From assembly GCF_024448985.1 (NCBI RefSeq), contig NZ_JAMOII010000006.1:1-64000 (forward strand): a stretch of 64,000 nucleotides of DNA, in the 5' to 3' direction. Positions 52,845 through 62,129 of the stretch are shown here, in pieces. This stretch comes from Stutzerimonas stutzeri (lineage in GTDB: Bacteria; Pseudomonadota; Gammaproteobacteria; Pseudomonadales; Pseudomonadaceae). The notes below the pieces were generated by a model. It did not search any database. It was not told the DNA's origin and saw nothing but the letters and a program-made list of their open reading frames with translations. A program made the position numbers and the translations under genes. The first letter of the stretch is position 1; the number at the start of each line of letters is the position of its first letter.

Positions 52845-53843
52845 TCAGTAGGGAAAGCTGATGGTGACCTGGGCACCGTTCTGGTTGCGCCGGGTTACGG
52901 TCGCCCTGAAGCTTCGCGCCAGCGCACCGATCAGTTCCATACCCTTGGCTCCACCGCGTGGGGCGTCGTCGGCGAGGGCTTCTTCGCTGAAACCACGGCC
53001 TTGATCGGCGACGCAGATCTCAGCCATTCCCGGCCCGGTCTGCCTGACGGTGAGAAACACGCGATCCACTCCGCCGTGCTTGATGGCATTGATCATCAGC
53101 TCATTGACGATCAAACCGAGGTTGGAAGCGGTCTGGAACGGGACCTTAACGGTCTGTGCCTCGGTCACCAGTGTGGCGCTTTCGCCGCTCTCGATGCTCA
53201 AAACGTTGCGTGCCAGATTGGGCAGGTACTCGGCGAGGTCCACCGTACCGCTGGTGTATTAGTGCAGCTCGTTCTGCACCGCGCCGACACCGTGAATGCG
53301 ACTGATCGCACCCTGTAGCAGGGTCTTCGCTTCATCTCTGCGGGCGCGGTTCTTGGATAGCTGCAGGAAGGAAATAATCAGCTGCAGGTTGTTTTTGACC
53401 CGATGGTTGAGTTCGGCCAGCAATACCCGCTGATGCTCTTCGAGGTCGCGCTGCTCGGTGATGTCGATGCAACTGCCGAAATAACCGGCGAACTCGCCGT
53501 TGCGAAAGAAGGGCGCGCCGTTATCCAGGAACCAGCGGTAAACGCCATCGCTACGGCGCAGTCGGTAGGGCATGGTGAAGGGTTCACGAGCATCGAAGGC
53601 GTCTGTGTACGTCGCCACGCAGCGGTCGAAATCGTCCGGGTGGACGTCTTCTGCCCAGCCATAGCCGAACAGTTCTTCTTGGGTCTTGCCGGTAAAATCC
53701 TGCCAAGGTTTGTTGAACCAGTCGCAGAGTTTGTCAGTGCGTGAACGCCAGATCATGACCGGGGCATTGTCTGCAAGTTCGCGAAACTCGCGCTCGCCCA
53801 TGCCATCGATCTGCCCGCTCCCAATGCTGTCCGTCTGGTTCAT
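52845..53843 (-). pseudogene. PAS/HisKA_2 sensor histidine kinase interrupted by a stop codon
   Basis: The gene encodes a 332-codon cytoplasmic kinase: PAS domain (about 20-140, FRELADNAPVMIWRS, with PAC motif), HisKA_2 box with the phospho-acceptor His in LAELNHRVKNNLQLI near 150, then the HATPase domain (NELMINAIKHGG; ADQGRGFSE; GGAKGMELIGA). Codon 195 is TAA (53259-53261), splitting the two parts in the same frame. The surrounding reading frame is intact, so a single substitution (for example CAA to TAA) is likely. The downstream half could restart at the GTG at 53243. It follows the response regulator by 12 bp. Confidence 0.85.
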
Positions 53844-53854
53844 GTTCCGGGTCC

Positions 53855-54319
53855 TTAACAATCGTTGGCTTGGCCAGGGGAAAAGATTTCCAGTGACGCC
53901 GGCACGCGTATCGGCAACACCGGCCGGCCATTGAGCAACGCCTGCGCGATGCTTACGCTAAGCGCCAGGTCGCCTGGCTCGTACGGCTTACGCAACAAGC
54001 CTAGCGCGGCATCGGCGTTACTGCGCGCCGCCTCGAGCTGACCACTGACGAACACCGAGGCGATACCGTGCCGCTTTAGTAGGCTACGGGCGAGCGATAT
54101 GCCTTCATCATGTCCGGCAAGGTTGATATCGACGAGTGCAATGTCGGCGCTCTGGGTTTCGGCAAGGGCCATGGCTTGCTCATCGTCATAGGCGGGACCG
54201 ACGATCTGATGACCTTCGTCCTCCAACGCTGAGGCGGCTATCAGCGCGAGAATGGGATCGTCTTCAACCAACAGGATACGTATGGCTTCCTTTTTTTCGA
54301 TATCGAAAGAGAGTGACAA
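53855..54319 (-). CDS. single-domain response regulator
   Basis: CheY-like receiver of about 125 residues: IRILLVEDDPILALIAASAL, phospho-acceptor Asp in ALVDINLAGHDEG, Ser in VFVSGQ and Lys in LRKPYEPGDL. No output domain, so it probably relays phosphate. The start is unclear: AAAAGGAAG lies directly before an ATA (54283) at the beginning of the domain, and the only usual start nearby is a TTG at 54319 (reading MSLSFDIEKKEAIRI), used here. It lies upstream of the broken kinase on the same strand and is its likely partner. Confidence 0.75.
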   Translation of the reverse strand: MSLSFDIEKKEAIRILLVEDDPILALIAASALEDEGHQIVGPAYDDEQAMALAETQSADIALVDINLAGHDEGISLARSLLKRHGIASVFVSGQLEAARSNADAALGLLRKPYEPGDLALSVSIAQALLNGRPVLPIRVPASLEIFSPGQANDC

Positions 54320-54779
54320 CCGTCTCGTGGCCTCATGAACTGGCAGACGGCAGGGCGCGAAGTGTAGCAACGACAGCACGCCTGACGTGACCGTTGGCTG
54401 CTGCGATGATGGCCACTTAGAGAACGGATGATGGCACCAGTTCCATGATGGTTCGCCAGGCCTTGATGTTTGCCGGATTCGGACGTTCGTCGGCGTCCCG
54501 ACAGCCTTTATAGCCGCATTATTTGCCAAAAGCTCCGGCCATGCTTCGCTCGTTGTGGTGGGCTGAAGCGGAGCGCCGCCCGGCCCACCCTACTAGCCCA
54601 CCCAACTGGCATCGTCACAAAGAGTAGGGCGGGCAGCGCCTTGCTTGCCCACCAGAATCACTATCTCAGCGTCCGGTGCGGTGAAGGCGGTTGGTATCCC
54701 AACGGGTTCTACGGCTGTGCTGGCCAAAATCCGTCCAAGCGGGCAAGGTTGCATGAGGCCCACGGAACGACGATCAGCT
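54320..54779. other. intergenic region with REP elements upstream of the response regulator
   Basis: No supported gene. It must contain the leftward promoter of the response regulator and the rightward promoter of the hydrolase at 54780. Two palindromes lie at 54555-54593 and 54623-54652. Confidence 0.5.
54555..54652. repeat. REP-like palindromes, GTGGGCTGAAGC family
   Basis: The first (54555-54593) is nearly identical to 8045-8078. The second (54623-54652, GTAGGGCGGGCAGCGCCTTG) is a shorter inverted relative. Together they form a BIME-like pair. Confidence 0.75.
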
Positions 54780-55721
54780 ATGCCCAAACACATCCTTTTG
54801 CCGTGCCGCGATGGTTATCAGCTCGCCGCGCAACTCTGGCTGCCGCCGGGCGAGGCGCGCGGTTCGGTGATCGTCAGTAGCGCGACCGGCGTGCTGGCGC
54901 GCTACTACGCCCGGTACGCCGGCTTCCTGCGCGAGCAGGGCTACACAGTGCTGACTTATGACTACCGTGGCATCGGCGGCTCACGACCGGCGAACTTGCG
55001 CGGCGCAGGTATCCGCTGGCGCGACTGGGGCGATTACGATTTCGATGCGGCCGTGCGCTGGATGCGCCAGCGCGACCCGGATGGTTTGTTAGTGGCGGTG
55101 GGGCACAGCATCGGCGGCTTCCTGCCGGGCTTTGCCAGGGCCGCGACCGAGGTCGACCGCTTTCTCAGTGTCGGCGCGCAGTATGCCTACTGGCGTGATT
55201 ACGCTGCCGCGCAGCGCTGGCAGATGTTCGCCAGATGGCATCTATTCATGCCAGCTGTGACCGCGCTGTACGGTTATTTTCCAGGCCGGCGGCTGGGCTG
55301 GCTGGAAGACCTGCCGGCCGGTGTCGCGCAGGAATGGGCGTTTCGCCGGGCGCGGCTGGAGGCCAGCTATCCACCGAACGAGCGCGCCGAGGTTCTGCAA
55401 CGCTTCGCGGCGATCCGTGCGCCGATACTCGCGGTCAGCATGAGTGACGATGAATATGGAACCCCGCCGGCCATTCGCCGTGGCCTGGATTACTACCGCA
55501 ACAGTCACCGGCAGCACGTTCAGCTCAGCCCGGCGGCGTTGGGCATGCAGAAGGTCGGGCACTTCGATCTGTTTCGTGAGCGCCACCGCGACGGCTTCTG
55601 GCAATCGACGCTGGAATGGATCGGCACGGGCCACAATCCTTGGCCGCTGTTCGAAGCCCTTGCGCCTGAAGCGCCTGCCACGGTCGAGCTGGTTGCCAAC
55701 CGCGCTGCCGATCCCGGTTGA
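54780..55721 (+). CDS. alpha/beta hydrolase (YheT/serine aminopeptidase-like)
   Basis: Cytosolic hydrolase of 313 aa starting MPKHILLPCRDGYQLAAQLW. The nucleophile elbow is GHSIGG (Ser about 107), with YDYRGIGGS near 65, a probable acid in SMSDDEYG near 220 and His in KVGHFDLF near 260. It resembles predicted alpha/beta hydrolases with an S33 aminopeptidase-like core. The ATG at 54780 gives the conserved N-terminus; longer starts read through a repeat. Substrate unknown. Confidence 0.85.
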   Translation: MPKHILLPCRDGYQLAAQLWLPPGEARGSVIVSSATGVLARYYARYAGFLREQGYTVLTYDYRGIGGSRPANLRGAGIRWRDWGDYDFDAAVRWMRQRDPDGLLVAVGHSIGGFLPGFARAATEVDRFLSVGAQYAYWRDYAAAQRWQMFARWHLFMPAVTALYGYFPGRRLGWLEDLPAGVAQEWAFRRARLEASYPPNERAEVLQRFAAIRAPILAVSMSDDEYGTPPAIRRGLDYYRNSHRQHVQLSPAALGMQKVGHFDLFRERHRDGFWQSTLEWIGTGHNPWPLFEALAPEAPATVELVANRAADPG

Positions 55722-55954
55722 TGCGTGGGGCATCATTTCTTTGCTTCATGCAACCTCTTGGCGCTCCCTGCGTTTATGCACGTGAATGTGCAGCTTTTCG
55801 CTTAGCCCGTGGTGGACAGATAGATAACCGACCAAGCAGCTGCCTTGTTGAATCGGATGAATGAAAGGGTTCAGGGGAAACCCTCGCAGGAACCTGGGGT
55901 CGCTAGACAGACGCCCTTTTTGATGTCTATCGATCAACGCTACGGAGGTTTCGC

Positions 55955-57085
55955 ATGCACCGTCGCTCCTTTATCTCGACCGCTGCGCTAGGCGGAATTG
56001 GGCTCGCCTTGTCGCCTATGCTGGCACATGCCCAGACGCGGACCGACAGCACAGGGGCAAGCCAGTCGGCCAACAGCCTGCCGATGAACAGCGGCAATCA
56101 TGAGCGGTACCGGCCTTTGTATCGCTTCGGTCTCGGCGGTGCGGTCGGGCTGGGTGACATGCGTCGTGAAATGTCCGAGCAGCAGGCGCTGATGTTGTTG
56201 CAGGAGGCTTGGAAACTTGGGGTTCGCTACTACGACACCTCGCCATGGTACGGCCTCGGGCTCAGCGAGCGGCGCCACGCCATGCTGCTCTCGGCGCGCG
56301 AGCATGACGCCTACATACTGTCGACCAAAATTGGTCGTCTGCTGAAGCCCGAGCCTGGCTATTCTCACGACAACTGGAAGGGCGTGAACAACTTCAACTA
56401 CGAATATGACTACACCGCGGCGGGTACCCGTCGCTCCATTGAAGACAGTCTGCAGCGCATGGGCGTGCCCAGCTTGGATGTGGTGTTCATACACGACCTG
56501 TCGCCGGATAACGTCGACATGGGTGAGGGCTGGAAAGAGCACTTCGAGGTGGCGGTCAAAGGTGCGATGCCCGAGCTGGTGAAAATGCGCGAAGAGGGAC
56601 TGATCAAGGCCTGGGGCATGGGGGTCAATACGTTGCCGCCCGCGCTCGGCGCCATTGAACGGTCGGACCCGGACATCATTCTTTCAGCCACTCAATATTC
56701 GTTGCTCAAGCATAAGGATGCGCTGAATCAGCTGTTTCCGGCGGCGGAAAAACGAGGGGTTTCGATAGTCGCCGGAGCGCCGCTCAATTCCGGGTATCTG
56801 GCCGGTAACGACTATTTCAATTACAGCCAGGACGTGCCGCCCGAGATTCAACAGAAGCGAGAACGCTATCGCCAGCTGGCCCAAGAGCATCAGGTAGATC
56901 TTCGGACTGCGGCGTTGCAATTTGCCAATGCACCTTCAGTGGTCTCGGCGATCATTCCCGGCGCCAGCAAGCCCGAGCACGTGCGCGAGAACGTTGCCTC
57001 CATGTCCGTCCAGGTGCCGAGCGAGTTCTGGTCGGCAGCCAAGCAGGCCGGGTTGATCGAAGAGAACGCGCCGACTCCCGATTGA
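55955..57085 (+). CDS. Tat-exported aldo/keto reductase
   Basis: Aldo/keto reductase of 376 aa with an N-terminal twin-arginine signal: HRRSFISTAALGGIGLALSP (RRSF motif, cleavage near AHAQ). The AKR tetrad is visible: Asp and Tyr in YYDTSPWYGLG (about 93-103), Lys in LSTKIGRLL and His in VVFIHDLSPDN. It resembles D-threo-aldose dehydrogenase-type enzymes. A strong GGAGG precedes the ATG. Export is unusual for an NAD(P)H enzyme; the cofactor could be loaded before Tat export. Confidence 0.87.
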   Translation: MHRRSFISTAALGGIGLALSPMLAHAQTRTDSTGASQSANSLPMNSGNHERYRPLYRFGLGGAVGLGDMRREMSEQQALMLLQEAWKLGVRYYDTSPWYGLGLSERRHAMLLSAREHDAYILSTKIGRLLKPEPGYSHDNWKGVNNFNYEYDYTAAGTRRSIEDSLQRMGVPSLDVVFIHDLSPDNVDMGEGWKEHFEVAVKGAMPELVKMREEGLIKAWGMGVNTLPPALGAIERSDPDIILSATQYSLLKHKDALNQLFPAAEKRGVSIVAGAPLNSGYLAGNDYFNYSQDVPPEIQQKRERYRQLAQEHQVDLRTAALQFANAPSVVSAIIPGASKPEHVRENVASMSVQVPSEFWSAAKQAGLIEENAPTPD

Positions 57086-57099
57086 CGATAATGCTGCGC

Positions 57100-58041
57100 T
57101 TAGCCCGCCGCGTCTTTCTCGTCCATCGGTGCGTCGCCTAGCTGACTACCACGATCGTCGAGCAGTTCGTCCAGTGCGCTGCGATAGGCCTGTCGCCCAA
57201 GCCGCATGCTGTTGTTGTGGGTGCCGCCTTCGATCAGCAACAGGCGTTTGGGCGGCCGTGCGGCGTCATAGAGTGCTTCGCTGAAGCGTGCCGGCACGTA
57301 TTGATCGGCCGTGCCGTGCACCACCAGCAGAGGCATACCGACCTGGTGGATCTTGTCGATGGAATCGAATTTCTGCGACAGGAGCCAGCGGATTGGCCAG
57401 GACGTGTCGGCCACTTCGGTGGCGATGTCGGCCAGGTTGGTAAAGGTGGACTCGATGATCAGCGCCCGCGCATCCGGCGCCTCGCCGCGACGCTCGGCCT
57501 CGCGGCCAAGCTCGGCGGCCAGATCCACGGCTACCGCTCCGCCCAACGAATGGCCATAGATCAGGCGTTTGTCAGCGTCGGGCTGAAGCGTTTTCAAGTG
57601 ATCCCAGGCGATGCGCGCATCCTGGTAAACACTCGCTTCGGACGGCAGCTCGCCGAGGCTTTGGCCGAAGCCGCGGTAATCGATGGCCAGTATCGAAAAG
57701 CCCAGCGCACGAAGCTGCTCGAGGCGAAACAGATGACCGGTGAGATTCCAGCGCGAGCCATGCAGATAGAGCACTGCGGGCGCGTCGGCCTGCGCCGCCG
57801 GCCACCACCAGGCGTGGATGTTCTGACTGTCACCGAACGCCGGCGTGGTCAGCTCCAGCTCCTCGACGCCATTCGGCAACCCGCGGTACCAGCTGGCGGT
57901 GCCGGGCTCGATGCGAAACACTAGCTCGCGCTCCTTCTGTTCGAGCATGGAACAGCCGACTGGCAGCAGGGCCAGCAGCGCTGCCATGACCAACGAGGCG
58001 AACATTCGGGTTCGGGTGCGAAACAACGGGAATTTCGACAT
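57100..58041 (-). CDS. lipoprotein alpha/beta hydrolase (S33-like)
   Basis: Membrane-anchored hydrolase of 313 aa with lipobox PVGC (Cys about 30) after a hydrophobic signal. The catalytic core has LYLHGSRWNLTGH, IDYRGFGQS, nucleophile elbow GHSLGG (Ser about 165), Asp in HGTADQYVP and His in GGTHNNSM. It belongs to the group annotated as serine aminopeptidase or 2-hydroxymuconate semialdehyde hydrolase-like lipoproteins. AGGAGG upstream. It converges with the aldo/keto reductase gene. Confidence 0.86.
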   Translation of the reverse strand: MSKFPLFRTRTRMFASLVMAALLALLPVGCSMLEQKERELVFRIEPGTASWYRGLPNGVEELELTTPAFGDSQNIHAWWWPAAQADAPAVLYLHGSRWNLTGHLFRLEQLRALGFSILAIDYRGFGQSLGELPSEASVYQDARIAWDHLKTLQPDADKRLIYGHSLGGAVAVDLAAELGREAERRGEAPDARALIIESTFTNLADIATEVADTSWPIRWLLSQKFDSIDKIHQVGMPLLVVHGTADQYVPARFSEALYDAARPPKRLLLIEGGTHNNSMRLGRQAYRSALDELLDDRGSQLGDAPMDEKDAAG

Positions 58042-58173
58042 GACGGCTCAGGTTCCTCCTGCTGAGCCGGCATTGAGCGTGCGGTCTGCCGGCTACGCAA
58101 GCGGTGGGTGAGAAGAAGTCTTTACCGTAGATTACGGCGCCGTTCGGGTTGATCGTCTTGCCAGCTTGGCTGC

Positions 58174-59397
58174 TCAGTCACAGGCCGCCGCAACGCTAGC
58201 GCCATGCGCGGGTTCGTTCCGTGCCGTCCAGGCCCACCAGAACACCAGCAAACCGGCCGCTCCGGTCGCCGCGCCGATGTAGCCAGTCGAGGTCCAGCCG
58301 AGACCAGCGCTGATGGCCAACCCGCCAAGCCAGGGACCGAGTGCGTTGGCGATATTGAATGCGGCATGGTTGGAGGCCGCCGCGAGCGTTTGCGCATCGG
58401 CGGCGACGTCCATCAGATGCGTCTGCAGCGCTGGCGACAGAGAAACCATGGTGCCCACCGCGAAGGCCGCCGGCAGGATGGTCCATAGCGAGTGCGCGGC
58501 GAAGGGGAAGACCAGCAGCACTGCGATGCTCCAGAGCAGCAACAAGGGAATCGCCTTGAAGCGCAACCGATCGAACAGCCAGCCGCCAAACAGGTTGCCG
58601 ATGATGCCGCCCAGGCCAAAGGCGGCCAGGCCTACGGGAATCCAGCTTTCGCTGACGCCGGTGACCTCCAGCAGCGTCGGCGCCAGATAGGCGAAAACAC
58701 AGAACATCCCGGCAAACCCGACGGAGCTGATCGCCAGCGCCAGCCAGACCTGTTTGCGGTTGAAGTCACGCAGCTCGCGCATCGGGTTGGTGCGTGGTTC
58801 GTTGCGGTCGAGCGGCAGGAATATCGCCACCAGCAGCACCGTCAGCAGTGCGATCAGTCCCACCAGCCCGAATGCCCAGCGCCAGCTGAGCCATTGTCCG
58901 AGCCAGGTGGCGATGGGGTTGCCGATCAGCATGGCGATGGTCAGCCCGGCCAGTACACGGCTGACCGCCTTGGCGCGCTGATCCGGCGCCACCATCGAGG
59001 CGGCCACCAGCATCGCCACGCCGAAGTAGGCCCCATGAGGCAGACCGGCAATGAAGCGGAACAGCATCAGTGAGTGATAGTCCGGCGCCATGGCGCTGGC
59101 GAAATTGCCTAAGGCGAAGAAGCCCATCAGCAACAGCAGCAAATGCCGGCGAAACAGCCGCGCGCCGAGAATCGCCAGCAACGGCGCCCCGACCACCACG
59201 CCCAGCGCATAGGTGCTGATCACATGCCCTACCTGCGGCTCGCTGATGCCTAGGCCCAGCGCGACGTTAGGCATCAACCCCATGATGGCGAACTCGCCGG
59301 TGCCGATGGCGAATCCGCCCATGGCCAGTGCTAGTTCGATCAACAGGATGGCGCGCGGCGAAAAGCGCTGCGTCGACGGATTGGCGTGCGCCGTCAT
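58174..59397 (-). CDS. MFS transporter, AraJ/sugar-efflux type
   Basis: Twelve-helix major-facilitator permease of 407 aa. The early loop GTGEFAIMGLMPNVALGLG (about 31-50) and GHVISTYALGVVVGAPL (about 57-73) match the DHA1/AraJ-like drug and sugar efflux group, with the MFS motif A region LGARLFRRHLLL near 80. Family-level assignment is secure, the substrate is not. It is monocistronic and no regulator is adjacent. Confidence 0.88.
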   Translation of the reverse strand: MTAHANPSTQRFSPRAILLIELALAMGGFAIGTGEFAIMGLMPNVALGLGISEPQVGHVISTYALGVVVGAPLLAILGARLFRRHLLLLLMGFFALGNFASAMAPDYHSLMLFRFIAGLPHGAYFGVAMLVAASMVAPDQRAKAVSRVLAGLTIAMLIGNPIATWLGQWLSWRWAFGLVGLIALLTVLLVAIFLPLDRNEPRTNPMRELRDFNRKQVWLALAISSVGFAGMFCVFAYLAPTLLEVTGVSESWIPVGLAAFGLGGIIGNLFGGWLFDRLRFKAIPLLLLWSIAVLLVFPFAAHSLWTILPAAFAVGTMVSLSPALQTHLMDVAADAQTLAAASNHAAFNIANALGPWLGGLAISAGLGWTSTGYIGAATGAAGLLVFWWAWTARNEPAHGASVAAACD

Positions 59398-59573
59398 GGT
59401 TGGCCTCGGATGGTATTGGAAAAGCGCGGGATTATCCCGATAAGGCGCCCGGAAGGGGAGGGCCGCCGATGATCGATTCAGAACACAGAGATCGAACGGC
59501 GGCGCGATGGTTCAACGGCGCGCCACGGATCGTCGTTCCCGGCGACCCGTAGAGAGCAGGAATGCCCGTGTCG

Positions 59574-60098
59574 TCAGCTGCCGATCTTGCTCAGCAGCGC
59601 GTGGGTATCGGCGGCACCCATCAGCGCCGCGGCGGCGAGTGGCGTGGCGCCGTTATTGTCGGCAGCCTGAGGGTTCGCGCCCTGGGCAATCAGGTGCTCG
59701 ACGATCTCGGTGCGGTTGAACATCGCGGCAATCATCAGGGCGGTCTTGCCATCGGGCGATGCGCCCTCGACGTCAGCGCCATGTTCGAGTAACAGCTTGA
59801 TCATCGCCAGGTCGCCTTTGAAGGCTGCTCCTGCCAAGGGTGTCTGGCCCTTGTCGTTGCGCAATTGAGGGTCGGCTCCGTTTTCCAGCAGCACGCGCGC
59901 CGCATCACGATGCCCATGGTAGGCGGCGAGCATCAACAGACTGTCGCCGTTGTGGTTGCGGATATTCGGTGGCAGACCGCGGCCAAGGAGGTCGGCGAGG
60001 CGCGCGGCGTCTCCTTGACGGGTGCTGTCGAACACCTGCTCGGCAAAGGCGAGGGCGGCGTCGTCCAATTGGGGCTTGGGTTTGTCGGCTTGGCTCAT
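59574..60098 (-). CDS. ankyrin-repeat protein, 174 aa
   Basis: Cytosolic protein made of a short N-terminal helix pair and four ankyrin repeats: NHNGDSLLMLAAYHGHRDAARVLL, NDKGQTPLAGAAFKGDLAMIKLLL, SPDGKTALMIAAMFNRTEIVEHLI and NNGATPLAAAALMGA (from about residue 52). It probably serves as a protein-binding module; similar proteins in Pseudomonas neighbour catalase or peroxidase genes, which fits the di-haem peroxidase-like gene just upstream. GAGGAG precedes the ATG. Confidence 0.92.
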   Translation of the reverse strand: MSQADKPKPQLDDAALAFAEQVFDSTRQGDAARLADLLGRGLPPNIRNHNGDSLLMLAAYHGHRDAARVLLENGADPQLRNDKGQTPLAGAAFKGDLAMIKLLLEHGADVEGASPDGKTALMIAAMFNRTEIVEHLIAQGANPQAADNNGATPLAAAALMGAADTHALLSKIGS

Positions 60099-60120
60099 GC
60101 TGGCTCCTCGATATGCACTA

Positions 60121-60144
60121 CCGCTGGCCTCGATTGGCCAGCGG
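60121..60144. terminator. hairpin between the di-haem gene and the ankyrin gene
   Basis: Perfect 9-bp stem (CCGCTGGCC / GGCCAGCGG) with a 6-nt loop. No T run on the minus strand, so it may limit rather than stop read-through into the ankyrin gene. Confidence 0.45.
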
Positions 60145-60225
60145 TCGCCATTGTGCCAAGCGCTGCGCCGGTTGGCGTGCTTGCATCGGCTATCCGGCGC
60201 ATAGACCGGTTTTATCGGTTGGTGT

Positions 60226-61617
60226 TCAAAGGGTGCGCAGAAAGGCCACCAGATCGGCCTTCTCGTCTTGGTTCAGACCGCGCTGCAGCACCAGGTTGAA
60301 AAACTCCACCGTATCTTCCAGCGTCAGCAGGCGCCCATCGTGCAGGTACGGCGGCGAATCCTTGATGCCGCGCAGCGGGAAGGTCTTGATCGGTCCGTCG
60401 CCCACCGCCATTACCCCGTTGTATTCCTGCGGTTCGTAAAATCGCTCGGTCTGCAGGTTATGCATCAGATGGTCGGTGTAGTAGGGCGGCACATGACAGC
60501 CGGCGCAGGCGCCCTTGCCATGAAATATCTGCTCGCCACGCAGTTCCTGCTCGCTGGCCTTGGCAGGATCGAGACGGCCTTCGACGTTGAGTTTAGGTGC
60601 CGGTGGGAAGTCGAGCAGGGCCTGAAACTCGCCCATGAAATGCACCTGGCTGCCGCGTTCGAGCACGTTCACGCCTTTCTTTGCGGCCATAACGATATCG
60701 CCGTCGAAGTAGGCCGCGCGCTGCTCGAACTCGGTGAAATCCTCCACGGTCTTCAGCGCCCGCTGCGAGCCGAAGATTTGCTGGACGTTCACGCCGCGCA
60801 GGGTCGGGGTGTCGATGCGGTGGCGGAATTCCTGTGGCCGAACATCGCCCGCCAGGTGAGTGGAGGCGTTGGTGTGACCGTTGGCATGGCAATCGAAGCA
60901 GGCGACGCCCGTGTGCGGATGCTCGCTGCGACGGTCGTCGGTGGCGTTGAATTGCTGTTGCGGAAAGGTCGTGACCAGCAGCCGCAGGCCTTCTAGCTGT
61001 TTGGGATTGAGAACTCCGTTGAACATCTCGAAGTAGTTGCGGATGTTCACCAGCTTGCCCTGGGATACATCTCCCAAATCTGGTCGAGTAGTGAGGTAGA
61101 TCGGTGCCGGGAACTCCGGCAGGAAATGATCCGGGAGATCGAAATCCAGATCGAAACGGGTGAGGTCTCGGCCTTCTATTGCGTTGACCTCATCGATATG
61201 GAACTGCGGGAAAACCATGCCGCCTTCGGGATGGTTGGGATGCGGCAGAGGCATGAAACCGGCCGGAAAGCGTTTCTGCTGGCGAATCTGCTCGGGGCTG
61301 AGCTTGGCCAGTTCCTCCCAGTTGCCGTCTGCCAGCTTGACCCGCACGCCAGTCTGTATCGGCTTGCCGCGAGCCATGGTGATCTCATCGTCGGGCGTGT
61401 CGCTGAGGTCGTAGCGCTGCTCGAGCAGGCTCATGTGGGTTTCGCGGATGGCCGGTTTTTCCTCTTTCATGCGCTGCATGATCGAGTCGAAGTGCTCGGT
61501 GATTCTCACCGGGTTATAGCTGGATGGCTTTTCTCCGTCGGCCCCATGTACGCATGGCAAGACGAGGGTGGCGCCGAGTGCAACGGCCAGGCGCCAGGGG
61601 ACTCTGCAGGTTTTCAT
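60226..61617 (-). CDS. di-haem cytochrome c peroxidase-like protein
   Basis: Exported c-type cytochrome of 463 aa. After a Sec signal (ending VHGADG), two haem-binding motifs are seen: CFDCH (about 239-243) and CAGCH (about 371-375). The architecture resembles bacterial di-haem peroxidase/MauG-type proteins, although the protein is longer and has a large N-terminal extension. The ATG at 61617 fits the GAGG site; a GTG at 61632 is also in frame. AATAATAA overlaps the start and could be an Hfq/Crc-type site. The electron donor and substrate are unknown. Confidence 0.87.
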   Translation of the reverse strand: MKTCRVPWRLAVALGATLVLPCVHGADGEKPSSYNPVRITEHFDSIMQRMKEEKPAIRETHMSLLEQRYDLSDTPDDEITMARGKPIQTGVRVKLADGNWEELAKLSPEQIRQQKRFPAGFMPLPHPNHPEGGMVFPQFHIDEVNAIEGRDLTRFDLDFDLPDHFLPEFPAPIYLTTRPDLGDVSQGKLVNIRNYFEMFNGVLNPKQLEGLRLLVTTFPQQQFNATDDRRSEHPHTGVACFDCHANGHTNASTHLAGDVRPQEFRHRIDTPTLRGVNVQQIFGSQRALKTVEDFTEFEQRAAYFDGDIVMAAKKGVNVLERGSQVHFMGEFQALLDFPPAPKLNVEGRLDPAKASEQELRGEQIFHGKGACAGCHVPPYYTDHLMHNLQTERFYEPQEYNGVMAVGDGPIKTFPLRGIKDSPPYLHDGRLLTLEDTVEFFNLVLQRGLNQDEKADLVAFLRTL

Positions 61618-61911
61618 TATTATTTTCCTCACGGGCTGGTAGGTACTAAAGGCCTAGAAGCGAATCGCAATGTGGGAAAATAGGCTCAGGCTATCGCGGC
61701 GATAGTCTCTTCGCTATATAGCGGTCATGTACGCGCGCAGCGCACGTCTGCCCTGAACAAGCGCATTTTCGATAGCGCATTGCCTTATAGCCGGATTAAG
61801 GAAAATCGCTGCTTTTATGTAGAAGCGATCCAAGCCACAGGTGCCGTAACGGATCTGTCGAAGCCGGGTGGCTGTGGCAATATTCCGCTCCCGCTGAATC
61901 GAACGCCGCAC

Positions 61912-62124
61912 ATGAAACCCGAAGACCTCGAACGCCTGGTGACCCAGACCATGCCCTACGGCAAGTACAAGGGGCGATTGATCGCCGACCTGCCGGGCAA
62001 CTACCTCAACTGGTTCGCCAGGGTGGGTTTCCCGCCAGGAGAAATCGGCCAGTTGCTGGCGCTGATGCAAGAGATCGATCACAACGGCCTGTCGCCCCTG
62101 CTCGATCCGCTACGCCGACGCTGA
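61912..62124 (+). CDS. DUF3820-family small protein, 70 aa
   Basis: Small protein with the DUF3820 signature MPYGKYKGRLIADLPGNYLNWFARVGFP (about 14-41), a fold also called putative quorum-sensing-regulated virulence factor and found fused or linked to DNA polymerase III epsilon-type exonucleases. The ATG at 61912 (MKPEDLERLV) gives the family length; an in-frame extension upstream to 61780 is not conserved in character. No strong ribosome binding site. Divergent from the di-haem gene. Confidence 0.85.
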   Translation: MKPEDLERLVTQTMPYGKYKGRLIADLPGNYLNWFARVGFPPGEIGQLLALMQEIDHNGLSPLLDPLRRR

Positions 62125-62129
62125 ACCCG

